Source: Croceimicrobium sp965656185
GTDB lineage: Bacteria; Bacteroidota; Bacteroidia; Flavobacteriales; Schleiferiaceae
Direction of reading: 5' to 3'
Length of the DNA: 64,000 bases
NCBI GenBank assembly: GCA_965656185.1
Contig: CBFHJH010000013.1
Coordinates: forward strand, 1-64,000
Part shown: piece by piece, positions 15,229 to 23,278 of the stretch
Numbering within the stretch: the stretch's first letter is position 1
Layout of the letters: each line of letters opens with the position of its first letter
The notes under the pieces: model-generated
What the model was told of the DNA's origin: nothing
The model's input: the letters and a program-made list of their open reading frames with translations, nothing else
Database searches by the model: none
Program-made: the position numbers and the translations under genes

Positions 15229-16486
15229 CCAATAGTATTTTTTCTAAGCGCTCACTTAGGTATTTAAAGTCAAAGCGATCCAATGCCTCCTGATTAGCGC
15301 CAGCCACATTCTGTCCGCTCTGCCATGCTTTTAACAGCATAGCCAAATAGTCTAAAGCTCCTTGATGCTCGCGGTGCAGGGCTAAATAACCTCCTTTGCT
15401 AGTTTCGATCACCTGTTGTGCCGCACCACCTGCATGACCAAAGGCCAATGTAGGCTTACCGCTCATTAAATATTCGAATAGCTTGGTACTGTAGACTAGC
15501 TTACTGCGCTCTGCCTGACCAATTAATAGTAAAAGTAGATCGGACTGCTGCATTTTTCGCACCGCCTCTCGGTGAGGTAGCATGCCGGGGAACTGTAACT
15601 CTAGGGCCTTAGGCGCATTTTCTTCTAACTGCTCTCGCACCAATACATCGATGTTACCGATAAACTCAAATCGGATCCTGGGCTGCCATTCCTCCGGAAT
15701 AGACCGCAAGAATTCCACAAATCCGGGTGCCAGTTGATTCATTTTGAAAGAACCTAAATAGGCGATGGAAAACTTACCGTCAACTGCATTTTCTTCGGGA
15801 TGCTGCTGAGTGAAATCGTCTTTATCAAAACCATTACTAATGATATACTGATGATTCAACCAGGCTTCATGCTCTGGAAAAAAACCTTGATTAACGCAAA
15901 CCAAGGCATCTGCCTTCCGCAGCACCCCATATTCTAGGTTTTTATTGATACGACGCGCCAAGGCGCCTTGTGGAAAATCTTCGTAATAATAGATCTCGGT
16001 CCAAGGGTCTCTGAAGTCGGCCACCCAAGGTAAGTTCAATTCATAGGCCAGTTTTTTGGCCACCAAGGCCGTGCTGGGCGGAGGGGCCGTTGAGAGGAGG
16101 ACCGAAAACTTTTCCTTCTTCGCTAGCTTTAAACCGGCCTTCACTGCTTTAGGGTACCAGAAGATCTTAGCATCGGGGATGATCAAATTCAATCTGGCCC
16201 ACACCTTTAACCTCGCTTTCCAGTTTTGATCTTTAGCATAGAAAATAGAAGGGTTCACTTTCTTACTACCGGCACTGGACTTAGACCTTCCTACTCGCTT
16301 TACACGGAGGCCTTCGGGCGGTTGATACCGGCCTTCTGGATCTTGGCTCGCTGTAAGCACGGTAATTTCCCAACCGCGTAGCAATAGGTACTTAACAAAC
16401 TTAGAGATACGATAACTCCCCGTGCCCTCTTCTGGCAACCAGTAATAGCTGACCACCAATAATTTTTTGTGCACGGACTCCACCAT
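15212..16486 (-). CDS. Glycosyltransferase family 4-like protein
   Basis: This 424-residue GT-B-fold enzyme has an N-terminal acceptor half starting VVSYYWLPEEGTGSYRISKF and a short WVADFRDPW motif near residue 155, both frequent in WbuB/GT4-like enzymes. The C-terminal donor half contains IAYLGSFKMNQ near residue 245 and the donor-site region STKLFEYLMSGKPTLAF near residue 335. It probably adds a sugar to a lipid-linked or cell-surface glycan at the cytoplasmic face. It starts directly at the stop of the upstream SDR gene. Confidence 0.9.
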   Translation of the reverse strand: MVESVHKKLLVVSYYWLPEEGTGSYRISKFVKYLLLRGWEITVLTASQDPEGRYQPPEGLRVKRVGRSKSSAGSKKVNPSIFYAKDQNWKARLKVWARLNLIIPDAKIFWYPKAVKAGLKLAKKEKFSVLLSTAPPPSTALVAKKLAYELNLPWVADFRDPWTEIYYYEDFPQGALARRINKNLEYGVLRKADALVCVNQGFFPEHEAWLNHQYIISNGFDKDDFTQQHPEENAVDGKFSIAYLGSFKMNQLAPGFVEFLRSIPEEWQPRIRFEFIGNIDVLVREQLEENAPKALELQFPGMLPHREAVRKMQQSDLLLLLIGQAERSKLVYSTKLFEYLMSGKPTLAFGHAGGAAQQVIETSKGGYLALHREHQGALDYLAMLLKAWQSGQNVAGANQEALDRFDFKYLSERLEKILLDVERA

Positions 16487-17395
16487 TTATGCCTGGGCCG
16501 CTTTGATCTGTTCGTCGACCAAGGCCAGTCCCTCTTCGAAACTATGTGGCTTATAACCCAATGCAGCCTTAGCCTTGTCTATGATAAAACCGGTTTTTGG
16601 CGGACGTTTAGCTCTTTGATTCAAAGTGCTGGAAGAAACAGGCCGGATCAAAGTTTCATCCAATTGCCAAAAGCGGGCGATGCGACGTACCATTTCAATG
16701 ATACTCATAAAATCGCCGCCCGAAATATTGTAAACTCCCTGGGCCTTCTGCTTTGCCGCCAAGATGCAACCATCGGCCAGATCTTCGGCCAAGGTTGGGG
16801 TACGGTACTGATCATCGACCACATTGATCGGATCACCTTTTTCCAAGGCCCCTTTGGCCCAGAGCACGATATTGCTGCGGCTCATATTTTCGGCCACCCC
16901 ATAGACCAATACCGTTCTCAGGATCGCATGGCTCACCGTACTCGCGGCGATCAACTGTTCGGCCCGCAATTTGGTATCACCATAAAAGCTTACCGGAAAA
17001 GGCTTTTCTTCCTCATCGAGCGGACCTTTTTCACCGTCAAAAATGAAGTCGGTAGAAAGATGCACCAAGTGGGCCTCATACCAAGCGCAGGCGGCTAGGA
17101 TATATTGTACCGCTTCTACATTGAGCTTTTCCGCCCCAATTTTATCGTCTTCACATTGATCTACGTGGGTCATCGCAGCGGTGTGAATTACCGCGGCCGG
17201 CTTCTCTTCGCCGATCACGTTAAGCACCTGCTCCAAATTAGCGATGTCCATTTGGCGGTAAACGTAACCTTCGCGATGCTCTAAACGGTTCTCTCCCCTG
17301 GCGGTAGCCACCAATTCCACTTCCAGATCGGCACTTAATTTATGCACTAACTTTTGGCCGAGTAGACCATTCGATCCGGTAATTAAGATTTTCAT
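16487..17395 (-). CDS. SDR family NAD(P)-dependent oxidoreductase (RmlD-like)
   Basis: The 302-residue protein has an extended-SDR Rossmann fold: GSNGLLGQK at residue 7, AAMTHVDQCEDD near 73, and a catalytic STDFIFDG...YGDTK region near 115-140 carrying Ser/Thr, Tyr and Lys. The sequence resembles dTDP-4-dehydrorhamnose reductase (RmlD/RfbD), which makes dTDP-L-rhamnose. No other rml genes are in the window, so the exact sugar nucleotide is open. It overlaps the channel gene upstream by 4 nt (ATGA). Confidence 0.85.
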   Translation of the reverse strand: MKILITGSNGLLGQKLVHKLSADLEVELVATARGENRLEHREGYVYRQMDIANLEQVLNVIGEEKPAAVIHTAAMTHVDQCEDDKIGAEKLNVEAVQYILAACAWYEAHLVHLSTDFIFDGEKGPLDEEEKPFPVSFYGDTKLRAEQLIAASTVSHAILRTVLVYGVAENMSRSNIVLWAKGALEKGDPINVVDDQYRTPTLAEDLADGCILAAKQKAQGVYNISGGDFMSIIEMVRRIARFWQLDETLIRPVSSSTLNQRAKRPPKTGFIIDKAKAALGYKPHSFEEGLALVDEQIKAAQA

Positions 17396-18435
17396 GCTTC
17401 CAATAAACTTGTGCCCGACTCTCGATCGCCGAGTAATTGATACAATCGTTTGATCTGATCGGCATTGCCCAGCACGAACAAACGTGATTGAGGTTTTAAA
17501 ATGCTGTTACTATCTGGATTGATCTGGTAGCTACCGTCGGGATCCTTGATGCCAATAATGGTGCAACCTGTTTCTTGACGGATCCTTAGATCGGTTAAGG
17601 TGCAACTATGGGCGCTACCGATCAATTCTGATAATGGCACCTCTTCCAAATTACTGTCGCTGGCCCCCTCTACCGAAAGGTGTTCCAAGAACTCTACGAT
17701 ATCGGGATTCATTACCAAACTGGCCATATGACCACCACCGACCCCTTCTGGCATAACTACCGAATCGGCACCTACCGCACGTAGCTTCTTCTCGGTGCTT
17801 TCGCTCGATGCACGGCTTATCAAGCGCACCTCCTTATTCAAGGTTCGGGCCGAGATCACTACAAAAAGATTATCAGCGTCTTTACTTAGGGTAGAGACCA
17901 AAGCTTGCGCACGATTTACTCCGGCACGCTCCAAGACTTCCTCATCGGTCGCATCGGCCTCCAGGTATAAGACTCCCGCCGGCTTTAAATATTGCTCCAC
18001 GATATGCGGATCACTCTCGATCACCAGCACTTCCTGGCCATAAGCTTGCAGCTTACGCAATGCCCTGCGGCCGTTCCGACCGAAGCCACAAAGGATCACA
18101 TGACCCTTGATCTTTTTAATTTCCTTATCCAAGTTGCGACGTTTTATATCTTCGATCAACTCCCCCGAAATAAAGGCTTGCGCCATCAAGGTTAGACCGT
18201 AAGCGAAAGTACCAAAACTAGAAATGATTAAGAAGGATGTGAACCATTGTCCGGGCTCACTTAGAGTACGCACCTCTTTAAAACCTACGGTAGAAAGCGT
18301 AATAATAGTCATATACACCGCTTCCGAAAAAGAATATTTTTCCAGAAACATATAACCCACTACTCCGATTAGGATCAACCCCAGGAGTAAGGAAAAAATT
18401 AGAGTAAAGCGGCTAAGTGATCGGTTCTGGTACAA
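17392..18435 (-). CDS. Potassium channel protein with TrkA-N (RCK) domain
   Basis: The 347-residue protein has two membrane helices (about residues 11-31 and 65-88) flanking the K+ selectivity filter TLSTVGF near residue 47. A cytoplasmic RCK/TrkA-N domain follows with the NAD-binding loop GHVILCGFGRNGRRAL near residue 110. A TrkA-C domain lies at about residues 255-340. It should form a tetrameric ligand-gated K+ channel. Its place between a PspC-like gene and sugar genes with 4-7 nt junctions is odd but looks like genuine cotranscription. Confidence 0.93.
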   Translation of the reverse strand: MYQNRSLSRFTLIFSLLLGLILIGVVGYMFLEKYSFSEAVYMTIITLSTVGFKEVRTLSEPGQWFTSFLIISSFGTFAYGLTLMAQAFISGELIEDIKRRNLDKEIKKIKGHVILCGFGRNGRRALRKLQAYGQEVLVIESDPHIVEQYLKPAGVLYLEADATDEEVLERAGVNRAQALVSTLSKDADNLFVVISARTLNKEVRLISRASSESTEKKLRAVGADSVVMPEGVGGGHMASLVMNPDIVEFLEHLSVEGASDSNLEEVPLSELIGSAHSCTLTDLRIRQETGCTIIGIKDPDGSYQINPDSNSILKPQSRLFVLGNADQIKRLYQLLGDRESGTSLLEA

Positions 18436-18442
18436 GGTGCTT

Positions 18443-18664
18443 TTAGATATCCAGCACGGAATGTCTCCGGCTGCGCAAGTGATCTTTTATTTGAATCCAA
18501 AATGCGAGAACCAGATAAAGGATCACTGGTGATCCGAATGTAAGGAAAGAGGTGTAAATGAAATACTTGCGCACCACGCCGGGAGCAATTCCCATGCGCT
18601 CTCCTGAGCGGCTGCATACTTCAAATCCACTTCGCTCCAGAAAACTTCGCAATCTATCGATCAT
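18443..18664 (-). CDS. PspC domain-containing small membrane protein
   Basis: This 73-residue protein has an N-terminal basic/polar part (SFLERSGFEVCSRSGERMGI), then a single hydrophobic segment with the PspC-like pattern RKYFIYTSFLTFGSPVILYLVLAFW. It consists of the PspC domain alone, without the C-terminal extensions of longer envelope-stress proteins. It lies 4 nt after DUF2851 and 7 nt before the channel. A role in envelope stress or membrane integrity is plausible from the family only. Confidence 0.78.
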   Translation of the reverse strand: MIDRLRSFLERSGFEVCSRSGERMGIAPGVVRKYFIYTSFLTFGSPVILYLVLAFWIQIKDHLRSRRHSVLDI

Positions 18665-18668
18665 AATA

Positions 18669-19991
18669 TCATTCCTTTAAAAGCTCGTTCCCAATGGCGC
18701 AATTTAAGCATTTTTTAGTCCCGCAGAGCGAACGATGCCATTGAAGAGCTGCCTGTGTATCATAGGCAGAAACCATAGTCAAACCTAATTGTTCATAGAC
18801 CCGGCTGATCTTGTTGAACTCTGGCTCCAATTGCTCCAGTTCCCATAGGGCCCTTTCTTTAAAACCGGGATCCCCGATGGTGGTCCCATAAAAATACCAG
18901 TAAGGAATTATTAAATTGATAACCAAGCTATTGCGTAGGTTCCTTCCTATATTTCTAGGAATAGCCTTTCGGCTGATGCGACCAAAGCGATAATGATGGG
19001 ACCAGTAATTTTCCAGCTCCACCTTAAACAAAAGGTCTTTCAACTGCTGCTCCTTATGCTCCACCACCTGCTGATGCCAAGTAGTGTGGCTTTGCAGCAA
19101 GGCTATCAATATAGCCAAGCGTCGCTCCGGAAAACCCTGCGGTCGCATGCGGGCATACTGCCAAGGAATGGGAGTACTTTTGGGCAATTTGAATTTATGC
19201 CTTAGGTAGTTATACGCTCGCTGCAGCTCCATTTGGTAGGCATCCTCAGGTTTATGAAGAAAACCTGCCTCTCCAAAAAATAAGGCCGCAAGATCCTCCT
19301 TATTAAGCGAGAGCCAAATTTTTCGCTTCACCCGTCGCGCCAATTGCAAGAAGTGCGTAGCATTTACCTTTAATCCTAAGCTGTAAGCCAGGGCCTGGTA
19401 AAAGGTGGCCTCCCAGTCGCCACGGTTCTTTTGGTACAAGTCAGCAAAAAATCGAGACTTATCCTCTAGGCGCTCCACGATCATTCGGTCCAGCATCGAT
19501 CGTTTTAGCAAATCTGACACCTCTCCAAACTGGGCCGCACAAGCTATGGCCCCTTCTTGCCCGATCAATTGCTCATAACGCCAATAACTAAACTCATCGA
19601 AGCGACCTTTTAATTCCAAACATGGTATAGTCTCGCCTTGCTCATTCAACACGGCTCGATCTTCCTCGTAAACTACGTGCAAGATTACATTGGCATAAGC
19701 CGGATCCCCTTGATGCTGATGACGATACCAGTCGGAACTTCGCACATGCAATTCTACTTGCCCGGCCCAAAGGATCCCATTTATATAAACCTTGGCCTCC
19801 TTAAAGTCGGGACCACTATCCGCATTTAACCAGCCAGGATCGATCAGCTCAATGCACTCTCCCTTGGTTCCGCGCCAAGGAGAGGGCTCGAACTTTTGCC
19901 GCCGCCAGAGATAATGTAAAAAGGCTTCTTGCACGCTATTTTGATTAAGGTTGCAACATTGACTACCTTTGCTCTTCGCATCGATTGACAA
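18669..19991 (-). CDS. DUF2851 family protein
   Basis: The 440-residue cytoplasmic protein has features of the Bacteroidota family DUF2851: FLHYLWRRQKFE near the N-terminus, INPGW-like IDPGWLNADSGPDF, then GQVELHVRSSDWYRHQH near residue 80. The C-terminus carries cysteines in LCGTKKCLNCAIGNELL. The fold of the central part suggests a nuclease-like or metal-binding protein, but no function is established. The ATG at 19991 lies inside the divergent MarR promoter; a GTG at 19934 (V20) would start just before the conserved QEAFLHYLW and may be the true start. Confidence 0.85.
   Translation of the reverse strand: MSIDAKSKGSQCCNLNQNSVQEAFLHYLWRRQKFEPSPWRGTKGECIELIDPGWLNADSGPDFKEAKVYINGILWAGQVELHVRSSDWYRHQHQGDPAYANVILHVVYEEDRAVLNEQGETIPCLELKGRFDEFSYWRYEQLIGQEGAIACAAQFGEVSDLLKRSMLDRMIVERLEDKSRFFADLYQKNRGDWEATFYQALAYSLGLKVNATHFLQLARRVKRKIWLSLNKEDLAALFFGEAGFLHKPEDAYQMELQRAYNYLRHKFKLPKSTPIPWQYARMRPQGFPERRLAILIALLQSHTTWHQQVVEHKEQQLKDLLFKVELENYWSHHYRFGRISRKAIPRNIGRNLRNSLVINLIIPYWYFYGTTIGDPGFKERALWELEQLEPEFNKISRVYEQLGLTMVSAYDTQAALQWHRSLCGTKKCLNCAIGNELLKE
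19940..19971 (+). promoter_or_regulatory. Promoter of the MarR-type gene
   Basis: TTTG (19940-19943), 20 nt, then TACCTTTG (19964-19971) is a full match to the Bacteroidota consensus. It predicts transcription from about 19976-19978, which excludes the upstream TTG at 19985 less strongly but favours the ATG at 20000. Confidence 0.8.
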
Positions 19992-19999
19992 ACAGAAAC

Positions 20000-20449
20000 A
20001 TGGGAATCAAAGAGGAAATTAAGCAGAGTCGCTTTCGCAACGCGTATCAGAAAGCCTTCATAAACATTTTATACACCAATAACTGGTTGGATTCTAAGGT
20101 ACGGGACTTGCTTAAAGGCCATGGACTTACCAAGCAACAGTTCAATGTGCTGCGAATTTTGCGTGGCTCCTACCCAGAGCCCTTAAGTACCTTACAGATT
20201 CGTGAAAGAATGCTGGATAAGATGAGTGACTCTTCGCGCATTGTAGATCGCTTGATACTGAAAGGCTACGCCGATAAGCGACCCTGTGCCAACGACAAAC
20301 GTTTGGTCGATGTGATCATCAGCGAGAAAGGCCTAAGTCTTTTGGCCGAGATCGACAAGAAAGAAGATATGATCGAAGGATCACTATCTAGTCTAAGTGA
20401 AGAGGAAGCGGAACAATTGAGCCTGCTGCTCGATAAGATCCGCAATTAA
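20000..20449 (+). CDS. MarR family transcriptional regulator
   Basis: The 149-residue winged-helix regulator (TTG at 19985 would add five residues) has the recognition region GLTKQQFNVLRILRGSYPEPLSTLQ near residue 40. The wing follows in SDSSRIVDRLILKGYADKR and ANDKRLVDVIISEKG, and C-terminal dimerisation helices complete the fold. These are canonical MarR features. It is monocistronic, divergent from the DUF2851 operon and overlaps the end of the next convergent gene by 4 nt. The target is unknown; self-regulation is common in the family. Confidence 0.92.
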   Translation: MGIKEEIKQSRFRNAYQKAFINILYTNNWLDSKVRDLLKGHGLTKQQFNVLRILRGSYPEPLSTLQIRERMLDKMSDSSRIVDRLILKGYADKRPCANDKRLVDVIISEKGLSLLAEIDKKEDMIEGSLSSLSEEEAEQLSLLLDKIRN

Positions 20450-21318
20450 TGATAGATCGCCCCGGTTTGAGGTCGAGCTAAAACGTGAATGCGATATTCC
20501 ACTTTATAATCACGACTGTTATAGGGCGGGCGAACTTCGGTCGCTTCTAGGATATAATCGCCCTGGGCCTGGGCATTCCATTCCAGATCGATCAAGGTAT
20601 CCTTAGCGCTAGATACTAAAGTGGTATCGATCGCTCCACCAACCTGAGCGCCTTGCCAAGACCATTCCCATGTACTCTGTGGAATGGGGTAAGGTAATTC
20701 ATAGCGCAAGCTTTCCCCCGGACAAATGGTATCCCTTATAATATCATCTTCCCTACAGTAGCCATAGGCATTGGCAAGGGCACTATTACTAACATCGGTC
20801 GCGGCAATACTCAGATCATCCAGAATGCCTACCGAATTTCCCTGAACGCCGTTAAACTGAAATTTCAAATAATAATCACCATTAAAATTTACCGGCAAGC
20901 TTACATTTTGGCTAGCGCTGGGATTTGCGGCCCCTCCCCCAGCACTATCGATATAAGTATATTGATACAATACCTGCTGGATTCGCTCGGCGGTATCGAG
21001 GAGTAAGACTTGTAATTCGCGGTGCCTGCCATTATTGGCCGATAGTTTATGCTGAAAGCTGATCGCCCCGTTGCCATTAAACTGCAATAAGGCACTTTGT
21101 AAATAATAGGCGGGATTACCATTGGGAACGGTACCGGCGAGCGCTTTCTTATTGCGTCCATTATTAATGGTGTTTTGGGTACTGATCTCCATATTATAAA
21201 CTTGCCAACAAGGTCCCAACTGATTGAGGCTTTGATTAAAATCATAGCTCACCTGTGCTTGAGCGCTTAAGATTCCCAATAAAAGGAAGAGCAATAGATA
21301 GGATAGTAATGACCTCAT
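20446..21318 (-). CDS. Secreted protein C2 of duplicated T9SS-linked cassette
   Basis: I do not recognise a named family. The 290-residue protein begins with a signal peptide (MRSLLSYLLLFLLLGILSAQ, cleavage after AQA). Next is a jelly-roll or concanavalin-like region (about 25-180) with SYDFNQSLNQLGPCWQ, then an Ig-like domain starting YGYCREDDIIRDTICPGE. It aligns along its length with C1 (23279-24499) but lacks C1's second Ig-like domain. It ends in PQTGAIYH, a version of the tail shared by the A and C proteins. It overlaps B2 by 4 nt (ATGA). No T9SS C-terminal domain is present. Confidence 0.8.
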   Translation of the reverse strand: MRSLLSYLLLFLLLGILSAQAQVSYDFNQSLNQLGPCWQVYNMEISTQNTINNGRNKKALAGTVPNGNPAYYLQSALLQFNGNGAISFQHKLSANNGRHRELQVLLLDTAERIQQVLYQYTYIDSAGGGAANPSASQNVSLPVNFNGDYYLKFQFNGVQGNSVGILDDLSIAATDVSNSALANAYGYCREDDIIRDTICPGESLRYELPYPIPQSTWEWSWQGAQVGGAIDTTLVSSAKDTLIDLEWNAQAQGDYILEATEVRPPYNSRDYKVEYRIHVLARPQTGAIYH

Positions 21319-22355
21319 CGCAGCAACTGAATATTTTTAAGGTAAGAGTGCTGACGACCGCTCAGATCTTCGATCAATACCTTACACACGTAAGATCCAC
21401 TCGGACTCGCTTCACCATGTAAGTTTCCATCCCAGGCTTCCACCCTGCTTTGATCATTCCAACTGTACACCAATTCACCCCAGCGGTTATAGATCGCCGC
21501 CTCATAATTGGCAATTCCCACTCCCTCGAAGCGGTAGCGGTCATTGCGACCATCACCATTAGGCGTAAAGGCAGTGGGGAAGAAAACCTTGAATTCATCT
21601 TCTACGTAGATCCGCTTCAAGGCGCTATCGCGACAAGCCCCTGTTCCAACGTATTGCTTAATGGTTTGATAACCACTTTGCTCAAAGTTAATGTCAAGCT
21701 CTGCACCCTGACCAATGAATTCATCGTTCAAATACCATTCAACCAATTCCGCGCGCTTCGATTGTCCCTGAAATTCTAAGTTTAGTCTACTGCCCTGTAG
21801 CGTGGTATCGGGCAGCATATTGATCGCAGCCACACCGGGTGGGTTTACCCGAATATTGATATCTAGCGTATCCGCTCCGCAATTTGTATTGAAAGCGATC
21901 AATCTTAAGCTAGTATCGCTGCTGGCTCTAAAGGTCCTTTCCCTATCGGTAGAGCCATTGCTCCAAATGAAATCGCCATTTACCAGGCTCACTACACTGA
22001 TCAGCTCGTCGGCACACACTTCCTCGGGAAATAGGGCCCGGGCTTCTGGTGATGGCTGCACCAAGACCCAAGCTTCGCTGGTATCTCCGCTACAGGCATA
22101 AGGCCCCGCTTGTGCGCTTACCGCCACCGGATAAAGACCCGGAGCGGCCAAACTCCAATCGATCCAAACTACATTGCTATCTTGACTACCGATGATCCGA
22201 CCGGGTCCGGTAGACCAGCTATAGCTCAAACCGGGCTGGAAGGGCACCGCTAATGCGGAGGGCCCTTCCTGGATACATACCGTATCCACCGGCGTTTGAG
22301 CGATCATCACGGTGCTCAATAGAATTAGCAATATGGAATAGATCTTCTTCAACAT
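21315..22355 (-). CDS. T9SS type B sorting domain protein B2
   Basis: The 346-residue protein has a signal peptide (to about AQTPV), two Ig-like segments with conserved cysteines, and a C-terminal gliding-motility-associated domain (CHU_C type, TIGR04131-like) from about residue 260: FFPTAFTPNGDGRNDRYRF, YNRWGELVY and a terminal LLR. This domain marks substrates of the type IX secretion system that are usually retained through a PorP/SprF-type partner. It is a clear paralogue of B1 (24496-25551), sharing GDTSEA.VLV and YLNDEF/WYLNGQW regions. It lies 5 nt after A2 and overlaps C2 by 4 nt. Confidence 0.9.
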   Translation of the reverse strand: MLKKIYSILLILLSTVMIAQTPVDTVCIQEGPSALAVPFQPGLSYSWSTGPGRIIGSQDSNVVWIDWSLAAPGLYPVAVSAQAGPYACSGDTSEAWVLVQPSPEARALFPEEVCADELISVVSLVNGDFIWSNGSTDRERTFRASSDTSLRLIAFNTNCGADTLDINIRVNPPGVAAINMLPDTTLQGSRLNLEFQGQSKRAELVEWYLNDEFIGQGAELDINFEQSGYQTIKQYVGTGACRDSALKRIYVEDEFKVFFPTAFTPNGDGRNDRYRFEGVGIANYEAAIYNRWGELVYSWNDQSRVEAWDGNLHGEASPSGSYVCKVLIEDLSGRQHSYLKNIQLLR

Positions 22356-22360
22356 TCTGC

Positions 22361-23014
22361 TTAGAAGTGGAAGATGGCGCCAGTGCTAGGTTTAGGATAT
22401 ACAAAGATGGTGGTGCTAGGTAAGCTGCTAGGATCTGCGGCACAACCATTAGCATCACTAAGATTGGTAACGTTAATGGAGGTAGTAGAACTGTAACTTG
22501 GTAAAGTAGCTACATATGGACTGGCCGCAGCGGTATCGGTGTAGGTATTGCTACCATCGCTGTACTCCACTATCCAAGGAGCGGTGCCGGTAAAGTCGAA
22601 GGTTAAACTGGCAATATTATCCTCACAAATCGAATCGCCCACGATAGCCACCGTTGGTAAGGGATTTAGAACCACGTTCAAACTTACTGTATCGCCAAAA
22701 CATCCATTGGCATTCTGCGAAATGGCGTTAAGAGTGTAGGTTCCCACTAAATTAGACCAATCAATTTCAATTTGACTATTATTTGCGGTTACGGTGGTGT
22801 CGATCGTTCCCGCGTTAGGATCGCTTAAATACCAAGTATATTGAGTTCCCGGATCAGCACTGCTAATTCCGTAAACCACGTCTTGGCTATTTAAACATAC
22901 CGTATCGGTATAAGTAACCTGAGCTTGGCTTTCGGAAGAATAGAGACTAAAACTAAGAACTGCGAGTAAAGTAAAAATGGATTGAAATAATCGCTTTTTC
23001 ATGTTTGCATTCAT
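22361..23014 (-). CDS. Secreted protein A2 of duplicated T9SS-linked cassette
   Basis: From the ATG at 23014 (23002 also possible; an upstream ATG at 23083 adds a non-signal-like extension) the protein has 217 residues. It has a signal peptide ending SSESQAQ, then two Ig/PKD-like domains. The first opens VTYTDTVCLNSQDVVYG and the second opens AIVGDSICEDNIASLTFDF. The last residues are PKPSTGAIFHF. It is paralogous to A1 (25561-26205). There is no T9SS sorting domain, so export beyond the periplasm, if any, needs another route or a partner. LytTR-like repeats precede it. Confidence 0.82.
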   Translation of the reverse strand: MNANMKKRLFQSIFTLLAVLSFSLYSSESQAQVTYTDTVCLNSQDVVYGISSADPGTQYTWYLSDPNAGTIDTTVTANNSQIEIDWSNLVGTYTLNAISQNANGCFGDTVSLNVVLNPLPTVAIVGDSICEDNIASLTFDFTGTAPWIVEYSDGSNTYTDTAAASPYVATLPSYSSTTSINVTNLSDANGCAADPSSLPSTTIFVYPKPSTGAIFHF

Positions 23015-23094
23015 TTTGCCCAGCCCGCCGTGCTTTATTAAGACCGGCCGGTTTAATTCGTAATGGATTAAAAACAAATGCAATTCCGGAACTG

Positions 23095-23102
23095 CAATTA
23101 TA
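23095..23102 (-). promoter_or_regulatory. Putative -7 element for the A2-B2-C2 operon
   Basis: TATAATTG on the minus strand matches TAnnTTTG at seven of eight positions. It lies 27 nt downstream of the nearest LytTR-like repeat, the spacing expected when an activator binds just above the -33 region. Confidence 0.45.
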
Positions 23103-23129
23103 TGTACGGAGTCTTAGACTTTTTGGATT

Positions 23130-23181
23130 TCGATAAACGGCATTTTTTTTCGATGAACGGTAAATTATCTTCGATAAGCGG
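23130..23181 (-). promoter_or_regulatory. Three LytTR-like direct repeats
   Basis: On the plus strand TCGATAAACGG (23130-23140), TCGATGAACGG (23150-23160) and TCGATAAGCGG (23171-23181) repeat with 20- and 21-bp periods. Read on the minus strand they are CCGTTTATCGA-type sites. The middle one gives ACCGTTCAT, which fits the LytTR half-site consensus exactly, and the others differ by one base. Two-turn spacing is what LytTR dimers need. Confidence 0.65.
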
Positions 23182-23223
23182 TTGAGAGCAAGGAGAATAA
23201 TAGTGTGAAATTTTTAAAAAATG

Positions 23224-23257
23224 AAAAAGGCCGCCTACCAGAGCAGACGACCTTTTT
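23224..23257 (-). terminator. Terminator of the A1-B1-C1 operon
   Basis: The minus strand reads a 13-bp stem with G-U pairs (23224-23236 with 23245-23257), whose 3' arm ends in five T residues. It lies 20 bp past the C1 stop codon and separates the two cassettes transcriptionally. Confidence 0.75.
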
Positions 23258-23278
23258 CCCTTCCCCTTTATAAAATTG

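Noticed and set aside
22361..23083. A2 start at 23083
   Set aside because: The extra 23 residues are not signal-like and precede a normal signal peptide starting at 23014 or 23002.
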